Source of the DNA: an uncultured Anaerosolibacter sp.
Lineage (GTDB): Bacteria; Bacillota_A; Clostridia; Peptostreptococcales; Thermotaleaceae
Direction: 5' to 3'
DNA: 11,184 bases
Assembly: GCA_937948705.1 (NCBI GenBank)
Contig: CALECF010000229.1
Coordinates: forward strand, 1 to 11,184
Shown: positions 1-7,715 of the stretch, one piece after another
Layout: each line of letters begins with the position of its first letter
Position numbering within the stretch: position 1 is the first letter of the stretch
Notes under the pieces: model-generated
What the model was told of the DNA's origin: nothing
Database searches by the model: none
The model's input: only the letters and a program-made list of their open reading frames with translations
Translations under genes and position numbers: made by a program

Positions 1-584
1 ATAGTAATCTCTTTTTCCGCCATTAATACCAATGTGTGATAAATCAAATCAGAAATTTCATAGATACATTCATTTTTATCCGTATTTTTTGCACTGATGA
101 TTACTTCCCCTGCTTCCTCTGCTATTTTTTTTAAAATCTTATCCATACCTTTCTCAAAAAGATAGTGCGTATAGCTCCCCTCTTCTGGGGTATTCTTTCG
201 ATCTCTGATTCTTTCATCAAGTAGTTTAATGATCTCATTTTTTTCTTTTTCTTCTTGCCCATCCGAAAAGAGGGCTTGGTAGAAACAACTTTTTTTCCCT
301 GTATGACATGCGTTTCCTGCTGGAACAACCTCTATGAGCAATGTATCCCCATCACAATCATAAGAAATCTTTTTTACGGATTGATAGTTTCCAGAGGTCT
401 CCCCTTTATTCCAAAGCTTTTTTCTACTTCTACTATAAAACCAGGTTTTTTTTGTTTCCAGTGTTTTTTCAAAGGCTTCTCGATTCATATACGCCATCAT
501 CAATACTTCTTTACTAAGTGAATCTTGTATAATTGCAGGTATAAGTCCCTCTACATTAAAAATAAGCTTTTCGATTATCTGCAT
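1..584 (-). CDS. hisIE: HisIE, bifunctional phosphoribosyl-AMP cyclohydrolase / phosphoribosyl-ATP pyrophosphatase (3' end cut by window edge)
   Basis: Cytoplasmic bifunctional enzyme for steps 2 and 3 of histidine synthesis: the C-terminal HisE part cleaves pyrophosphate from PR-ATP and the N-terminal HisI part opens the adenine ring of PR-AMP. I translated 194 codons with no stop before base 1, so only the extreme C-terminus (probably 10-40 residues) is missing. HisI domain, about residues 1-105: WFYSRSR at 48-54, LWNKGETSG at 57-65, the DCDGD motif at 76-80 and [10 protein letters not shown] at 92-101; Cys77, Cys93 and Cys100 are the expected zinc ligands. HisE domain, from about residue 131: [10 protein letters not shown] followed by the acidic metal site EEAGE at 156-160. 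The ATG directly follows the hisF TAA with no base between, and the ribosome binding site GGAGGGTGG lies inside the end of hisF, so translation is probably coupled. Both active sites look intact. Assignment is secure. Confidence 0.96.
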   Translation of the reverse strand, partial: MQIIEKLIFNVEGLIPAIIQDSLSKEVLMMAYMNREAFEKTLETKKTWFYSRSRKKLWNKGETSGNYQSVKKISYDCDGDTLLIEVVPAGNACHTGKKSCFYQALFSDGQEEKEKNEIIKLLDERIRDRKNTPEEGSYTHYLFEKGMDKILKKIAEEAGEVIISAKNTDKNECIYEISDLIYHTLVLMAEKEIT

Positions 585-1349
585 TTAATCCACCCTCCTC
601 ACAGGTAATCCAGAGGAGGCTAAATACTCCTTTAAATCACAGATTTTTATTTCGCCATAGTGAAACACAGATGCAGCAAGGGCTGCATCCGCCTTCCCTT
701 CTGCTAGCACTTTTAGGAAATCCTCTTTCTTACCTGCACCACCAGATGCCACAACTGGGATGGAAACTGCATCTGAAATGGTTTTTGTCAACGCTGTTTC
801 ATATCCGTCTTTAACCCCATCGGTGTCAATACTATTGATCACAATCTCGCCTGCTCCTAAGGCTTCCCCTTTAACTGCCCACATTAGCGCATCGAGCTTT
901 GTATCTAACCTTCCCCCGTTGATAAAAACCGTCCATTGGCCCAGATGATTTTTTTTTGCATCTATGGAAAGCACTACACATTGACGACCATATTTTAGTG
1001 CAGCCTCTGTAATAATTTGTGGATTGAGAACCGCTGCAGAATTAACAGAAACCTTATCTGCACCGGCGCGCAAAACTGCATGAAAATCTTGTATGCCCCG
1101 GATGCCTCCTCCAACGGTAAAGGGTATATTTACTTCTTCAGCGGTTTGCTCTACCACATGTAAAAAAATGTTCCTACCTTCATTAGAAGCGGTTATGTCG
1201 TAAAAAACCAACTCATCGGCACCTTCTGCACTATAATATTTAGCTAATTTTATAGGATCATCTACGTCTACTAGATTTTGAAATTTTTTCCCTTTTACAA
1301 CCCGTCCTTGATTTACATCCAAGCATGGAACAATTCGTTTTGTAAGCAT
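585..1349 (-). CDS. hisF: HisF, imidazole glycerol phosphate synthase cyclase subunit
   Basis: Cyclase half of IGP synthase. It uses ammonia delivered by HisH to turn PRFAR into imidazole glycerol phosphate and AICAR. The product has 254 residues, the usual length, and folds as a (beta/alpha)8 barrel in the family. The two catalytic aspartates are visible at the classical positions Asp11 (in PCLDV) and Asp130 (in LSIDAK). Phosphate-binding segments are VGGGIR (79-84), the NSAAV stretch near 103-107 and VVASGGAG (199-206), with [13 protein letters not shown] at 171-183. One mild oddity: the usual NGGR..TG(L/I)DA segment reads [11 protein letters not shown] here, with Lys for Gly at 151. It starts 2 bases after the hisA stop, with an AGGGGGTG ribosome binding site inside the hisA end. 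Its partner HisH is two genes upstream. Assignment is secure. Confidence 0.98.
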   Translation of the reverse strand: MLTKRIVPCLDVNQGRVVKGKKFQNLVDVDDPIKLAKYYSAEGADELVFYDITASNEGRNIFLHVVEQTAEEVNIPFTVGGGIRGIQDFHAVLRAGADKVSVNSAAVLNPQIITEAALKYGRQCVVLSIDAKKNHLGQWTVFINGGRLDTKLDALMWAVKGEALGAGEIVINSIDTDGVKDGYETALTKTISDAVSIPVVASGGAGKKEDFLKVLAEGKADAALAASVFHYGEIKICDLKEYLASSGLPVRRVD

Positions 1350-1351
1350 GA

Positions 1352-2059
1352 TTACACCCCCTGTAATTCTTTTAATTGGATATCTCCTGTGTACAGCGCT
1401 TTTCCGATAATTGCGCCATAGAGCTCCATTTTCTCAAGTCTGCTAACATCTTCGCTACTGCTGACCCCACCGGAAGCTATTAAATTGATCTTTAGATTTT
1501 TTTTCATTTCTTCTAACTCTATATAGTTGGGGCCTGAAAGCATACCATCTTTAGCAATATCTGTATAAATGATGGTTTTTAACCCCATATTCTGTAAGGT
1601 CATTGCATAATCAATTGCCTTCAAATCTGTTACTGTTTTCCAGCCATCCACAGCGATCCATCCGTTTTTGGCATCAATGGATACGGCGATCCTTTCCCCA
1701 AATAAACGAATTGCTTGCTTAACAAAATCTTTTTGCAGTACTGCCGAGGTTCCTAGAATAATTCTAGCAACACCCGTTTCTAATAATGTTTGAATATCTT
1801 CTAAAGTTCTAATTCCGCCACCTACTTGAACCGGAATCGGAAGCTTTGTTGTAATCTCCTTTATCAAGGCCAAGTGAATTGGCCTTCCTTCTAATGCCCC
1901 ATCCAAGTCCACAATATGAAGAAATTGTGCGCCTTTTTCAAACCATTGTACGGCTATCTCCACAGGATTTTCTCCAAATATACTCTCTCTATCAAATTCA
2001 CCTTGCTGCAATCGTACACACTTTCCTTTTCTTATATCAATCGCTGGAAAAATAATCAT
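1352..2059 (-). CDS. hisA: HisA, phosphoribosylformimino-AICAR phosphate (ProFAR) isomerase
   Basis: Catalyses the Amadori-type isomerisation of ProFAR to PRFAR, the substrate of the HisF/HisH complex. It is a 235-residue (beta/alpha)8 barrel homologous to HisF. Catalytic aspartates are Asp8 in FPAIDI and Asp129 in VSIDAKNGW. Phosphate-binding loops are visible as [11 protein letters not shown] (78-88), ILGTSAV (101-107) and ASGGVSS (195-201); IVDLDGA at 49-55 and [11 protein letters not shown] at 163-173 are also typical of HisA. The absence of the HisF-type PCLDV start and the IIFPAIDI opening separate it from the adjacent paralogue hisF. Its ATG overlaps the hisH stop in a 4-base ATGA, and the ribosome binding site GGGGAG lies in the last codons of hisH, so the two are likely translationally coupled. 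Assignment is secure. Confidence 0.98.
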   Translation of the reverse strand: MIIFPAIDIRKGKCVRLQQGEFDRESIFGENPVEIAVQWFEKGAQFLHIVDLDGALEGRPIHLALIKEITTKLPIPVQVGGGIRTLEDIQTLLETGVARIILGTSAVLQKDFVKQAIRLFGERIAVSIDAKNGWIAVDGWKTVTDLKAIDYAMTLQNMGLKTIIYTDIAKDGMLSGPNYIELEEMKKNLKINLIASGGVSSSEDVSRLEKMELYGAIIGKALYTGDIQLKELQGV

Positions 2060-2661
2060 CCCACCAACTCCCCAAAATTTTTCAATAATTGCAACCCTGT
2101 CTTTCCACTTTTTTCAGGATGAAACTGCATGCCAATAATATTATTTTTTCTTACCACAGCAGGGAAGTCAATCCCGTACTTGCACCAATAGATCACATTC
2201 TTTCGTTCCTGAGCTTTTAAGTAATAGGAATGCACAAAGTATACATATTCTTTGTCACTTAACCCTCTTCCAATGGAATCCTCAATATGCTTATCAAGTT
2301 GATTCCATCCCATATGCGGAACTTTTAACCCTTCATTAAACCGATGAATTTCACCCTTTAATAGGCCTAATCCCTGAAATTCTCCATCCTCAAAACTTTT
2401 GTCAAAGAGCAACTGCATACCTAGACAAATACCTAATACTGGCTTACCAGCCTCCACCGTCTTCATTAAACCCTCCGTTAGACCACTATTGGACAATTGG
2501 GCCATAGCATCCTTAAATGCGCCAACGCCTGGCAAAACAACTGCTTTGCTCCTAAGGATCTCCTGATTTGTAGTTGCTATGATTGTCTCGAGCCCTAAGT
2601 TGTTTAATGCTCTATAGACACTTTTTAAGTTACCTACACCATAATCAATAATTGCGATCAT
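2056..2661 (-). CDS. hisH: HisH, imidazole glycerol phosphate synthase glutamine amidotransferase subunit
   Basis: Class I (triad) glutaminase that hydrolyses glutamine and channels ammonia to HisF. It has 201 residues, normal for the family. The catalytic triad is visible: nucleophile Cys79 in LGICLGMQ, with His181 and Glu183 in MQFHPEKSG. Other family marks are DYGVGNLKSV (6-15), LPGVGAF (43-49), VPHMGWN (114-120) and YFVHSYY (151-157), which contributes to the interface with HisF. It starts with ATG preceded by a good GGGAGGA ribosome binding site. It follows a 38-base gap after hisB, the longest gap inside the operon, in which I see no convincing promoter or terminator. Its last codons carry the ribosome binding site and start codon of hisA. 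Assignment is secure. Confidence 0.98.
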   Translation of the reverse strand: MIAIIDYGVGNLKSVYRALNNLGLETIIATTNQEILRSKAVVLPGVGAFKDAMAQLSNSGLTEGLMKTVEAGKPVLGICLGMQLLFDKSFEDGEFQGLGLLKGEIHRFNEGLKVPHMGWNQLDKHIEDSIGRGLSDKEYVYFVHSYYLKAQERKNVIYWCKYGIDFPAVVRKNNIIGMQFHPEKSGKTGLQLLKNFGELVG

Positions 2662-2699
2662 ACGCTATTCCTCCCTCTATATCACAACGCTTGTATCCC

Positions 2700-3287
2700 T
2701 TAAAGCAATCCCTTTGTAGATAGAACACCATCAATTCGACTTTGTACGGCAGTAGCTTGATCCATCGCTCTCCCCAATCCTTTAAAAATAGCTTCTGCTT
2801 TGTGATGATTGTTTTTCCCATAAAGTAATTGAATGTGTAGGGTTACTCCGGCATGGTTAGAAAAAGCCCTCATGAATTCTTCAACGAGCTCCGTATCAAA
2901 ATTGCCCAATCTGGGTGTATCAAAGATTGCATCAAAATGTAGAAAGGCCCTACCACTAATATCTAGTGCAACTAAAGCTAGGGATTCGTCCATTGGCGTT
3001 AGTACAGTCCCATATCTAGCAATTTTACTTTTATCTCCCAAAGCCTCTTTAAATGCTTTACCCAAGGTTATTCCAATGTCCTCCACTGTATGATGACTGT
3101 CTACCTCAAGATCACCTTTACAGTTTAAAATCATATTCATAAAGCCATGTTTGCACATTAAGATTAACATGTGGTCAAAGAAGCCAATACCGGTATGTAT
3201 CTCTGCTTCCCCACTTCCATCTACTGTTAAAATAAGATCTATATCTGTTTCTGCCGTTTTTCTTTTAATCTGCGCACTACGGGTCAT
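2700..3287 (-). CDS. hisB: HisB, imidazoleglycerol-phosphate dehydratase (monofunctional)
   Basis: Dehydrates imidazole glycerol phosphate to imidazole acetol phosphate. At 195 residues it is the monofunctional IGPD; there is no fused N-terminal histidinol-phosphatase as in enteric HisB. The metal-binding pattern is complete: GFFDHM with His39, DSHHTVED with His65, His66 and Glu69, NHAGVTLH with His145, and NNHHKAEAIFK with His161, His162 and Glu165, the expected ligands of the two Mn sites. I chose the ATG at 3287, which overlaps the hisC TGA in ATGA and is preceded by GGGAAGTGAT at a suitable distance. A GTG two codons earlier (3293) would add two residues but lies too close to that site. 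Because the dehydratase is monofunctional, a separate histidinol-phosphate phosphatase is needed and is not in the window. Confidence 0.97.
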   Translation of the reverse strand: MTRSAQIKRKTAETDIDLILTVDGSGEAEIHTGIGFFDHMLILMCKHGFMNMILNCKGDLEVDSHHTVEDIGITLGKAFKEALGDKSKIARYGTVLTPMDESLALVALDISGRAFLHFDAIFDTPRLGNFDTELVEEFMRAFSNHAGVTLHIQLLYGKNNHHKAEAIFKGLGRAMDQATAVQSRIDGVLSTKGLL

Positions 3288-4342
3288 AGACACATCACTT
3301 CCCGAATCATATTCATGATCATCTCATTGTCATCCCTCGTACCCACTGTAATACGCAAACAGTCTTTTAAAATCCCTTCCTTTCCATAGCTGCGAATTCC
3401 TATTTTCTTATCTAAACACTTTTCTTTAAAGGCTTCGGCTTTCGGCGTTTTGATTAAAATAAAGTTTGATCTAGAAGAAAATACTTTTAATCCTTTGAAT
3501 TCCTTCAATTGAATGATTAACTTTTCTCGTGCTTCACAAATTTCTTTTATATAGGTTTGAATCATAATGATGTTTTCTAAAAATAATTCTCCCAGTGTTT
3601 GAGAATAAACATTTAAATTATAGGGAGGTTTTACCTTATATATATAATCAATCACTTTTTTCTGTGCAAGTAGATAACCGATTCGCGCACCGGCCAAGGC
3701 CATCCCCTTGGAAAGTGTACGCAATACAATAATACGTTCTTCTTCTTTAATCCAGCCCGCCATGGTCTCTCCATGAAATTCGTAATAAGCCTCATCCACT
3801 ACGATCATAGCTTCTGTTTCCTTTAACAGACGTAAAATATCCCTATTGGATGTGACAGTTCCCGTAGGATTGTTAGGATTACATATAAAAACGATCTTAG
3901 CTTGATTCTTGTTTGCAGTTATAATCATTTCTTCAATGTTTAGGTTGAAGTCTTCATCACTATCAATTTCAATGAAATCTCCACCTGCAATGGTGGTAAA
4001 TACTTTGTACATTGAAAAACTGGGTTTATGGCTTATTACAACATCCCCTGCTTCAACAAAAGTTTGTATAATGTTTTGTATCATTTCATCGGACCCATTT
4101 CCACAAAGGATATTCTCTTTTGGGAGTCCAACATATTTGCCAATAGCTTCTCTCAACAAAACGCTGTCTGTGTCTGGATAGCGATTCAAAGTGATCTTTT
4201 GAAATCTTTCTACTATGGTTTGGTAAAATTCATTTCCAATATTATAGGGATTTTCATTTGCGTCAAGCTTAATAAAAATTTCATCTTTGGGAACCTGATA
4301 AGCCTCTATCCCTACGACGTTTTTCCTTACTAATTCGATCAT
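3284..4342 (-). CDS. hisC: HisC, histidinol-phosphate aminotransferase
   Basis: PLP enzyme of the class II aminotransferase family (fold type I) that transfers an amino group from glutamate to imidazole acetol phosphate, giving histidinol phosphate. It has 352 residues, the usual size. Visible features are the substrate-clamp segment KLDANENPY (25-33), NRYPD (53-57), GNGSDEMI (81-88), CNPNNPTGT (154-162) including the PLP-contacting Asn158, VVDEAYYEF (181-189) with Asp183 for the pyridine nitrogen and Tyr186, and the Schiff-base lysine Lys212 in TLSKGMALAGARIGY. Arg220 contacts PLP phosphate, and Arg330 in CLRITVGT is the expected carboxylate-binding arginine. ATG overlaps the hisD TGA by 4 bases, with a GTGAGGT ribosome binding site just before it, and the gene overlaps hisB in the same way. 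Assignment to HisC is supported by motifs and by its position in the operon. Confidence 0.97.
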   Translation of the reverse strand: MIELVRKNVVGIEAYQVPKDEIFIKLDANENPYNIGNEFYQTIVERFQKITLNRYPDTDSVLLREAIGKYVGLPKENILCGNGSDEMIQNIIQTFVEAGDVVISHKPSFSMYKVFTTIAGGDFIEIDSDEDFNLNIEEMIITANKNQAKIVFICNPNNPTGTVTSNRDILRLLKETEAMIVVDEAYYEFHGETMAGWIKEEERIIVLRTLSKGMALAGARIGYLLAQKKVIDYIYKVKPPYNLNVYSQTLGELFLENIIMIQTYIKEICEAREKLIIQLKEFKGLKVFSSRSNFILIKTPKAEAFKEKCLDKKIGIRSYGKEGILKDCLRITVGTRDDNEMIMNMIREVMCL

Positions 4343-5628
4343 GGCAAAAACCTCACTTTTATAGAATTTGCATGGGCCCCTAAGCCTTCATGCAAAGCAA
4401 AGCTTTCTATTTGATCCTTCACCTGACCTAAAGCAGATTTACTGTAGTAGATTACACTGCTCTTTTTGACAAAGTCCTCAACGCCTAGGGGTGAAGAAAA
4501 TTTAGCGGTTCCGCTTGTAGGCAAAGTATGATTGGGACCAGCAAAATAATCACCTAGAGGCTCCGGCGAGAAATGTCCTAAGAAAATAGCTCCAGCATTT
4601 TTTATTTTCGGTAGCATTTCAAAGGGATTGTCTGTCATAATCTCTAAATGTTCTGGTGCGATATCATTAATCATTTCAATTGCTGTAGCAATATCTTCTA
4701 CAACGAAAATTGCACTATTATTTTTTATCGCTTGCTCTACAATTTTAATCCTATCTAGAGAGGTCATTTGTTCATGTACTGCACACTTTACTCTTTCAGC
4801 AAAAGTAGAGGATATTGTAATCAAAATAGAGGATGCCATTTCATCGTGCTCCGCCTGTGATAAGAGATCGGCTGCCGCAAATTCTGGACTTGCAGTTTCA
4901 TCCGCTAGAATACATATTTCACTAGGTCCCGCAATCATATCAATGTCCACGATGCCGTAAACCTTCTTTTTTGCACGGGCTACATAGATATTTCCTGGCC
5001 CTACAATTTTATTTACAGGTCGTATCGTCTCTGTCCCATAAGCCAAAGCCGCAATAGACTGAGCTCCACCCACCTTGTATATTTCATCTACACCTACTGC
5101 TTTTGCAGCCGCCAATATAGATGGGTTTACCTTTCCATCCTTTCCTGGGGGTGTTACCATTACGAGACGCCGTACCCCTGCAATTTTGGCTGGTATGGCA
5201 TTCATTAATACCGTCGAAGGATACGCAGCCTTTCCACCGGGCACATACATTCCCACACTTTCGATAGGCGTCACCTTTTGTCCTAGAATAATATCCTCAT
5301 CATAGTTAATCCATGAATTTTGCAGTTGTTTCTCGTGATATGACCAAATGTTTTTTCTTGCCGCATTTAGAATATCTTTAAATTCTTCGGAGACCGCTTC
5401 CCAGGCTTCCTGCATTTCATTTTCTTCTACCCTGATCTTATCTAAAAAAACGTCATCAAACTTGCATGTATAATCTAGCAAGGCTTTATCTCCATGTTTT
5501 TTAATATCCAAAATGACCCTTTCAACAGTTTCATCGATATCTATCATATTTTCTTCAGTTCGCTGTTCCAGTAATTCCTTCAACTGTGTTTTATAGTCAT
5601 TCCTATTAACGGTTATTATACGCAACAC
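4339..5628 (-). CDS. hisD: HisD, histidinol dehydrogenase
   Basis: Zinc- and NAD-dependent enzyme that oxidises L-histidinol through histidinal to L-histidine, the last two steps of the pathway. From the chosen GTG the product is 429 residues. Zinc ligands are Gln258 and His261 (SQAEHDE), Asp360 (PLGDYF) and His419 (GLGAHA); the catalytic pair is Glu326-His327 in IAPEHLEI. Other signatures are YVPGGKAAYPS, KVGGAQSIAALAYGT, VGPGN and AGPNHTLPTSG. An ATG eight codons upstream (5652) is in frame, but AGAGGGGAG lies between it and the GTG at 5628, six bases before the GTG. With the GTG start the catalytic and Asp/His zinc residues fall at 326/327, 360 and 419, the positions I recall for the E. 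coli enzyme. The start overlaps the end of hisG by 23 bases. A TTG at 5625 is a further alternative. Confidence 0.97.
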   Translation of the reverse strand: MLRIITVNRNDYKTQLKELLEQRTEENMIDIDETVERVILDIKKHGDKALLDYTCKFDDVFLDKIRVEENEMQEAWEAVSEEFKDILNAARKNIWSYHEKQLQNSWINYDEDIILGQKVTPIESVGMYVPGGKAAYPSTVLMNAIPAKIAGVRRLVMVTPPGKDGKVNPSILAAAKAVGVDEIYKVGGAQSIAALAYGTETIRPVNKIVGPGNIYVARAKKKVYGIVDIDMIAGPSEICILADETASPEFAAADLLSQAEHDEMASSILITISSTFAERVKCAVHEQMTSLDRIKIVEQAIKNNSAIFVVEDIATAIEMINDIAPEHLEIMTDNPFEMLPKIKNAGAIFLGHFSPEPLGDYFAGPNHTLPTSGTAKFSSPLGVEDFVKKSSVIYYSKSALGQVKDQIESFALHEGLGAHANSIKVRFLP

Positions 5629-6268
5629 ATTTATCTCCCCTCTGCTCGGCATTTTGCTTTAACCCCTCAATAATACGGTTAATGCGGTCCATTTTCGTTT
5701 TAAAGCTGACTTTGTTCGCAACCAACCTAGCGCTTATCTTACAGATTTCGTTTATAATTACTAATCCATTTTCTTCTAAGGTCTTTCCGGTTTCTACAAT
5801 ATCTACAATCACATCTGACAAACCAATAATCGGCGCTAATTCAACAGAACCGTTCAACTTAATCACTTCTATAGGTCTTCCTATTTCATTAAAATATTTC
5901 TTGGATACGTTGGGAAATTTAGAAGCTACTCTAATTTTTTTTCCAGGCATATCTACATAGTCCCGTAAAGCAGCTACTGCAAATCTACAGTTCCCAAATC
6001 CTAAATCCATAACTTCATAAATACTCGCTTCACTTTCCATCAAAATATCTTTACCCAGTACCCCTAAATCTGCAGCACCTTTTTCCACATATATAGCCAC
6101 ATCACTAGGTTTTACGAAGATAATACGTATTTTTTCAAAGTCATTCTCAAAAATCAGTTTTCTACTATTTGAATGATAATCGGGAAATGTAATTCCCTGA
6201 TCAGTCATCATTTGTAACGTAGTTTCTGCCAATCGTCCTTTAGCCAATGCAATATTTACAAATTCCAC
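5606..6268 (-). CDS. hisG: HisG, ATP phosphoribosyltransferase catalytic subunit (short form)
   Basis: Catalyses the committed step, condensing ATP and PRPP to phosphoribosyl-ATP. The product has 220 residues, which is the short HisG_S form. It lacks the C-terminal regulatory ACT-like domain of the roughly 290-residue long form and depends on HisZ for activity and for histidine feedback inhibition. Motifs seen are NIALAKGRL (5-13), GAADLGVLGKDIL (64-76), and the PRPP-binding loop DVIVDIVETGKT at 152-163, preceded by KLNGSVELAP (137-146). The start is GTG at 6268, seven bases after a GGAGG that directly follows the hisZ TAA, leaving 12 bases between the two genes. That close pairing fits a stoichiometric HisG/HisZ complex. 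Its last 23 bases overlap hisD. Assignment is secure. Confidence 0.98.
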   Translation of the reverse strand: MEFVNIALAKGRLAETTLQMMTDQGITFPDYHSNSRKLIFENDFEKIRIIFVKPSDVAIYVEKGAADLGVLGKDILMESEASIYEVMDLGFGNCRFAVAALRDYVDMPGKKIRVASKFPNVSKKYFNEIGRPIEVIKLNGSVELAPIIGLSDVIVDIVETGKTLEENGLVIINEICKISARLVANKVSFKTKMDRINRIIEGLKQNAEQRGDKCVAYNNR

Positions 6269-6280
6269 TTTCTGTCCTCC

Positions 6281-7573
6281 TTAATGAATAGAAAAAACTG
6301 TTCCATTACTTTCTAGACTTTTTAAAAATTCTATCACTGTGTTTTTTCTAATTTCATTATTTCTGATACTTACAATTTTTACGTTTTCTTCTACCAACTG
6401 AATGATTTCTTTAATATTTCGAAATTCTGCATTTTGAATCTGTCCTTTTAAATCTTGTTCATATAAATCTGATTCTACAATAAAGCCTTTACTCCTGAGT
6501 GTCTCTGCCAATGAAAATGCCTTTTCTCTTGTTTTTTTTGAGTAAAGAATTAAAAAATCTGTAAAACAGGTTGATTCTTTTAGCATATTGTTCATTTCCA
6601 TGACCTCCATCAATTCATCAATATTTAAACCAAAACCTGTAGCCGGCAATGATGAACCATACTTACTCGTAAGGTTATCATAGCGTCCGCCGCTCAAAAG
6701 CGGCTTCCCATAGTTTTGAACATACCCTTTAAAAATAACGCCAGTATAGTAATCCATGTGATTTACCAGCCCAAAATCCACGGTTATGTATTGTCCATAA
6801 CCATAATCTTTCAATATCTCATATACTTCTTTCAAGTAATTCACTGCTTTTTCCATTTCTATATTTAATGCTATTTTTTTTGCATTTTCAATTACGTCCG
6901 CTGGCTCACCATATAGATCTGGGATTTTTCGTATTGTATCTTTAACCCGATTAGGGATATTCAATGGTTTTAGAAAATGAGATAGCTCTGAAACATTCTT
7001 TTGCTCAATCAACTTCCGAATTTGATCTTTGATTGACTTTTCTAATGCCACCTCCATCATTAAACCTTTAAAGTATGCCGCTTGACCCAGATCAATCTGG
7101 AAGTTTTTTATTCCACAATCCATTAATATCTTAATCCCTACTGCGACCACTTCAGCATCTGCATCACTTTTTTCATTTCCTATATATTCAATTCCCGCTT
7201 GCATAAATTCTCTTTTGTTTCCGCATTGTTCTTCATTCACACGAAAGACATTTGCCACATATGCAAATTTCAAATATCCTTTTGATGCTTCAAAACCGTT
7301 AGTAGCCATCCGAACAATGGGTATGGTTACATCCGGTCTTAATACTAGGATTTTTCCGTTACCGTCTATCATCTTAAACATGTTATCTCGATGAATCGTC
7401 CCCTCAATATCTGCAAATAAGTCATAGTATTCAAAGGTAGGGGTCATGATTTGTCGGTACCCAAAGTTCTTAAAGTGTTTTTTCATTTGCCCTACGATCT
7501 TATCTTTTGTCTCATATTCGTCCCAGTGTGTATCTGCTACCCCTTCAGGTACATAGTTTTTATATTGTAGCAT
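6281..7573 (-). CDS. hisZ: HisZ, ATP phosphoribosyltransferase regulatory subunit (histidyl-tRNA synthetase paralogue)
   Basis: Partner of short-form HisG; in the family it is required for catalysis and carries the histidine-sensing role. It has 430 residues. The class II synthetase-like core runs over about 1-325: LRPDVTIPIVRM (79-89) in the motif 2 region, REFMQAGIEYIG (121-132), DYYTGVIF (274-281), SGGRYDNL (294-301) and ATGFGLNIDEL (311-321). It is not an active HisRS: the essential arginine before the (L/M)DYY segment of HisRS is Asn271 here (LVNHMDYY). Residues about 338-425 (FLILYSKKTREKAFSLAETLR onward) resemble a degenerate HisRS anticodon-binding domain, which many shorter HisZ proteins lack. 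It is the first gene of the operon, 48 bases or so downstream of the predicted transcription start. ATG at 7573 is preceded by GGGGGC at a slightly long distance (11 bases), so initiation may be modest. Confidence 0.95.
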   Translation of the reverse strand: MLQYKNYVPEGVADTHWDEYETKDKIVGQMKKHFKNFGYRQIMTPTFEYYDLFADIEGTIHRDNMFKMIDGNGKILVLRPDVTIPIVRMATNGFEASKGYLKFAYVANVFRVNEEQCGNKREFMQAGIEYIGNEKSDADAEVVAVGIKILMDCGIKNFQIDLGQAAYFKGLMMEVALEKSIKDQIRKLIEQKNVSELSHFLKPLNIPNRVKDTIRKIPDLYGEPADVIENAKKIALNIEMEKAVNYLKEVYEILKDYGYGQYITVDFGLVNHMDYYTGVIFKGYVQNYGKPLLSGGRYDNLTSKYGSSLPATGFGLNIDELMEVMEMNNMLKESTCFTDFLILYSKKTREKAFSLAETLRSKGFIVESDLYEQDLKGQIQNAEFRNIKEIIQLVEENVKIVSIRNNEIRKNTVIEFLKSLESNGTVFSIH

Positions 7574-7591
7574 GATTTACACAAGCCCCCT

Positions 7592-7627
7592 TTATTAGTT
7601 TATCGCTTTATCATACTAAACTATTAA
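7592..7627 (-). promoter_or_regulatory. Inverted repeat in the his operon leader (candidate operator or 5' stem-loop)
   Basis: Arms at 7592-7602 and 7617-7627 are reverse complements at 10 of 11 positions (TAAACTAATAA against TAAACTATTAA in plus-strand comparison), separated by 14 bases. The right arm covers the transcription start expected from the promoter at 7629-7657, and the left arm ends just before the hisZ ribosome binding site. This suits either a repressor operator or a 5' stem-loop in the mRNA. Regulator unknown. The leader is only about 50 bases and has no T-box sequence or His-rich leader peptide, so those two common his control devices are not supported here. Confidence 0.4.
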
Positions 7628-7628
7628 C

Positions 7629-7657
7629 ATTTTAATATTTTTTATCCTATTCGTCAA
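7629..7657 (-). promoter_or_regulatory. Sigma-A type promoter of the his operon
   Basis: Reading the minus strand, TTGACG (7657-7652, 5 of 6 to the -35 consensus) is followed by a 17-base A/T-rich spacer and TAAAAT (7634-7629, 5 of 6 to the -10 consensus). Transcription would start near 7622, about 48 bases upstream of the hisZ ATG. It lies between the terminator of the upstream gene and hisZ, exactly where an operon promoter is expected. Confidence 0.7.
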
Positions 7658-7680
7658 TAAAGATTTTAAAAAAATGCTCA

Positions 7681-7715
7681 TAAAAAAAAGAATGCTCATT
7701 TTAGAACATTCTTTT
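7681..7715 (-). terminator. Intrinsic terminator after the zinc-ribbon gene
   Basis: On the minus strand a 12-base-pair stem (AAAAGAATGTTC pairing with GAGCATTCTTTT, one T-G wobble) with a 6-base loop spans 7715-7686 and runs into eight T. The TAA stop of the small gene lies in the 5' edge of the stem. It separates the upstream genes from the his promoter, which begins about 25 bases further on. Confidence 0.85.

Noticed and set aside
131..328. 65-residue minus-strand reading frame within hisIE
   Set aside because: It is another frame of hisIE. The true HisIE frame is open from 584 to base 1 with intact motifs, and there is no frameshift between the two.
255..521. Plus-strand frame opposite hisIE, and similar frames opposite hisF, hisA, hisB, hisC, hisD and hisG
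   Set aside because: All are antisense shadows of strongly supported genes. None has a convincing ribosome binding site or a recognisable protein family.
6281..7573. Histidyl-tRNA synthetase instead of HisZ
   Set aside because: The essential arginine before DYY is Asn271, the motif 2 region is of HisZ type, and the gene is directly upstream of a short-form hisG that needs HisZ.
7574..7713. T-box or histidine attenuator leader before hisZ
   Set aside because: The leader after the predicted start is only about 50 bases, there is no T-box core sequence, and no short frame with consecutive His codons.
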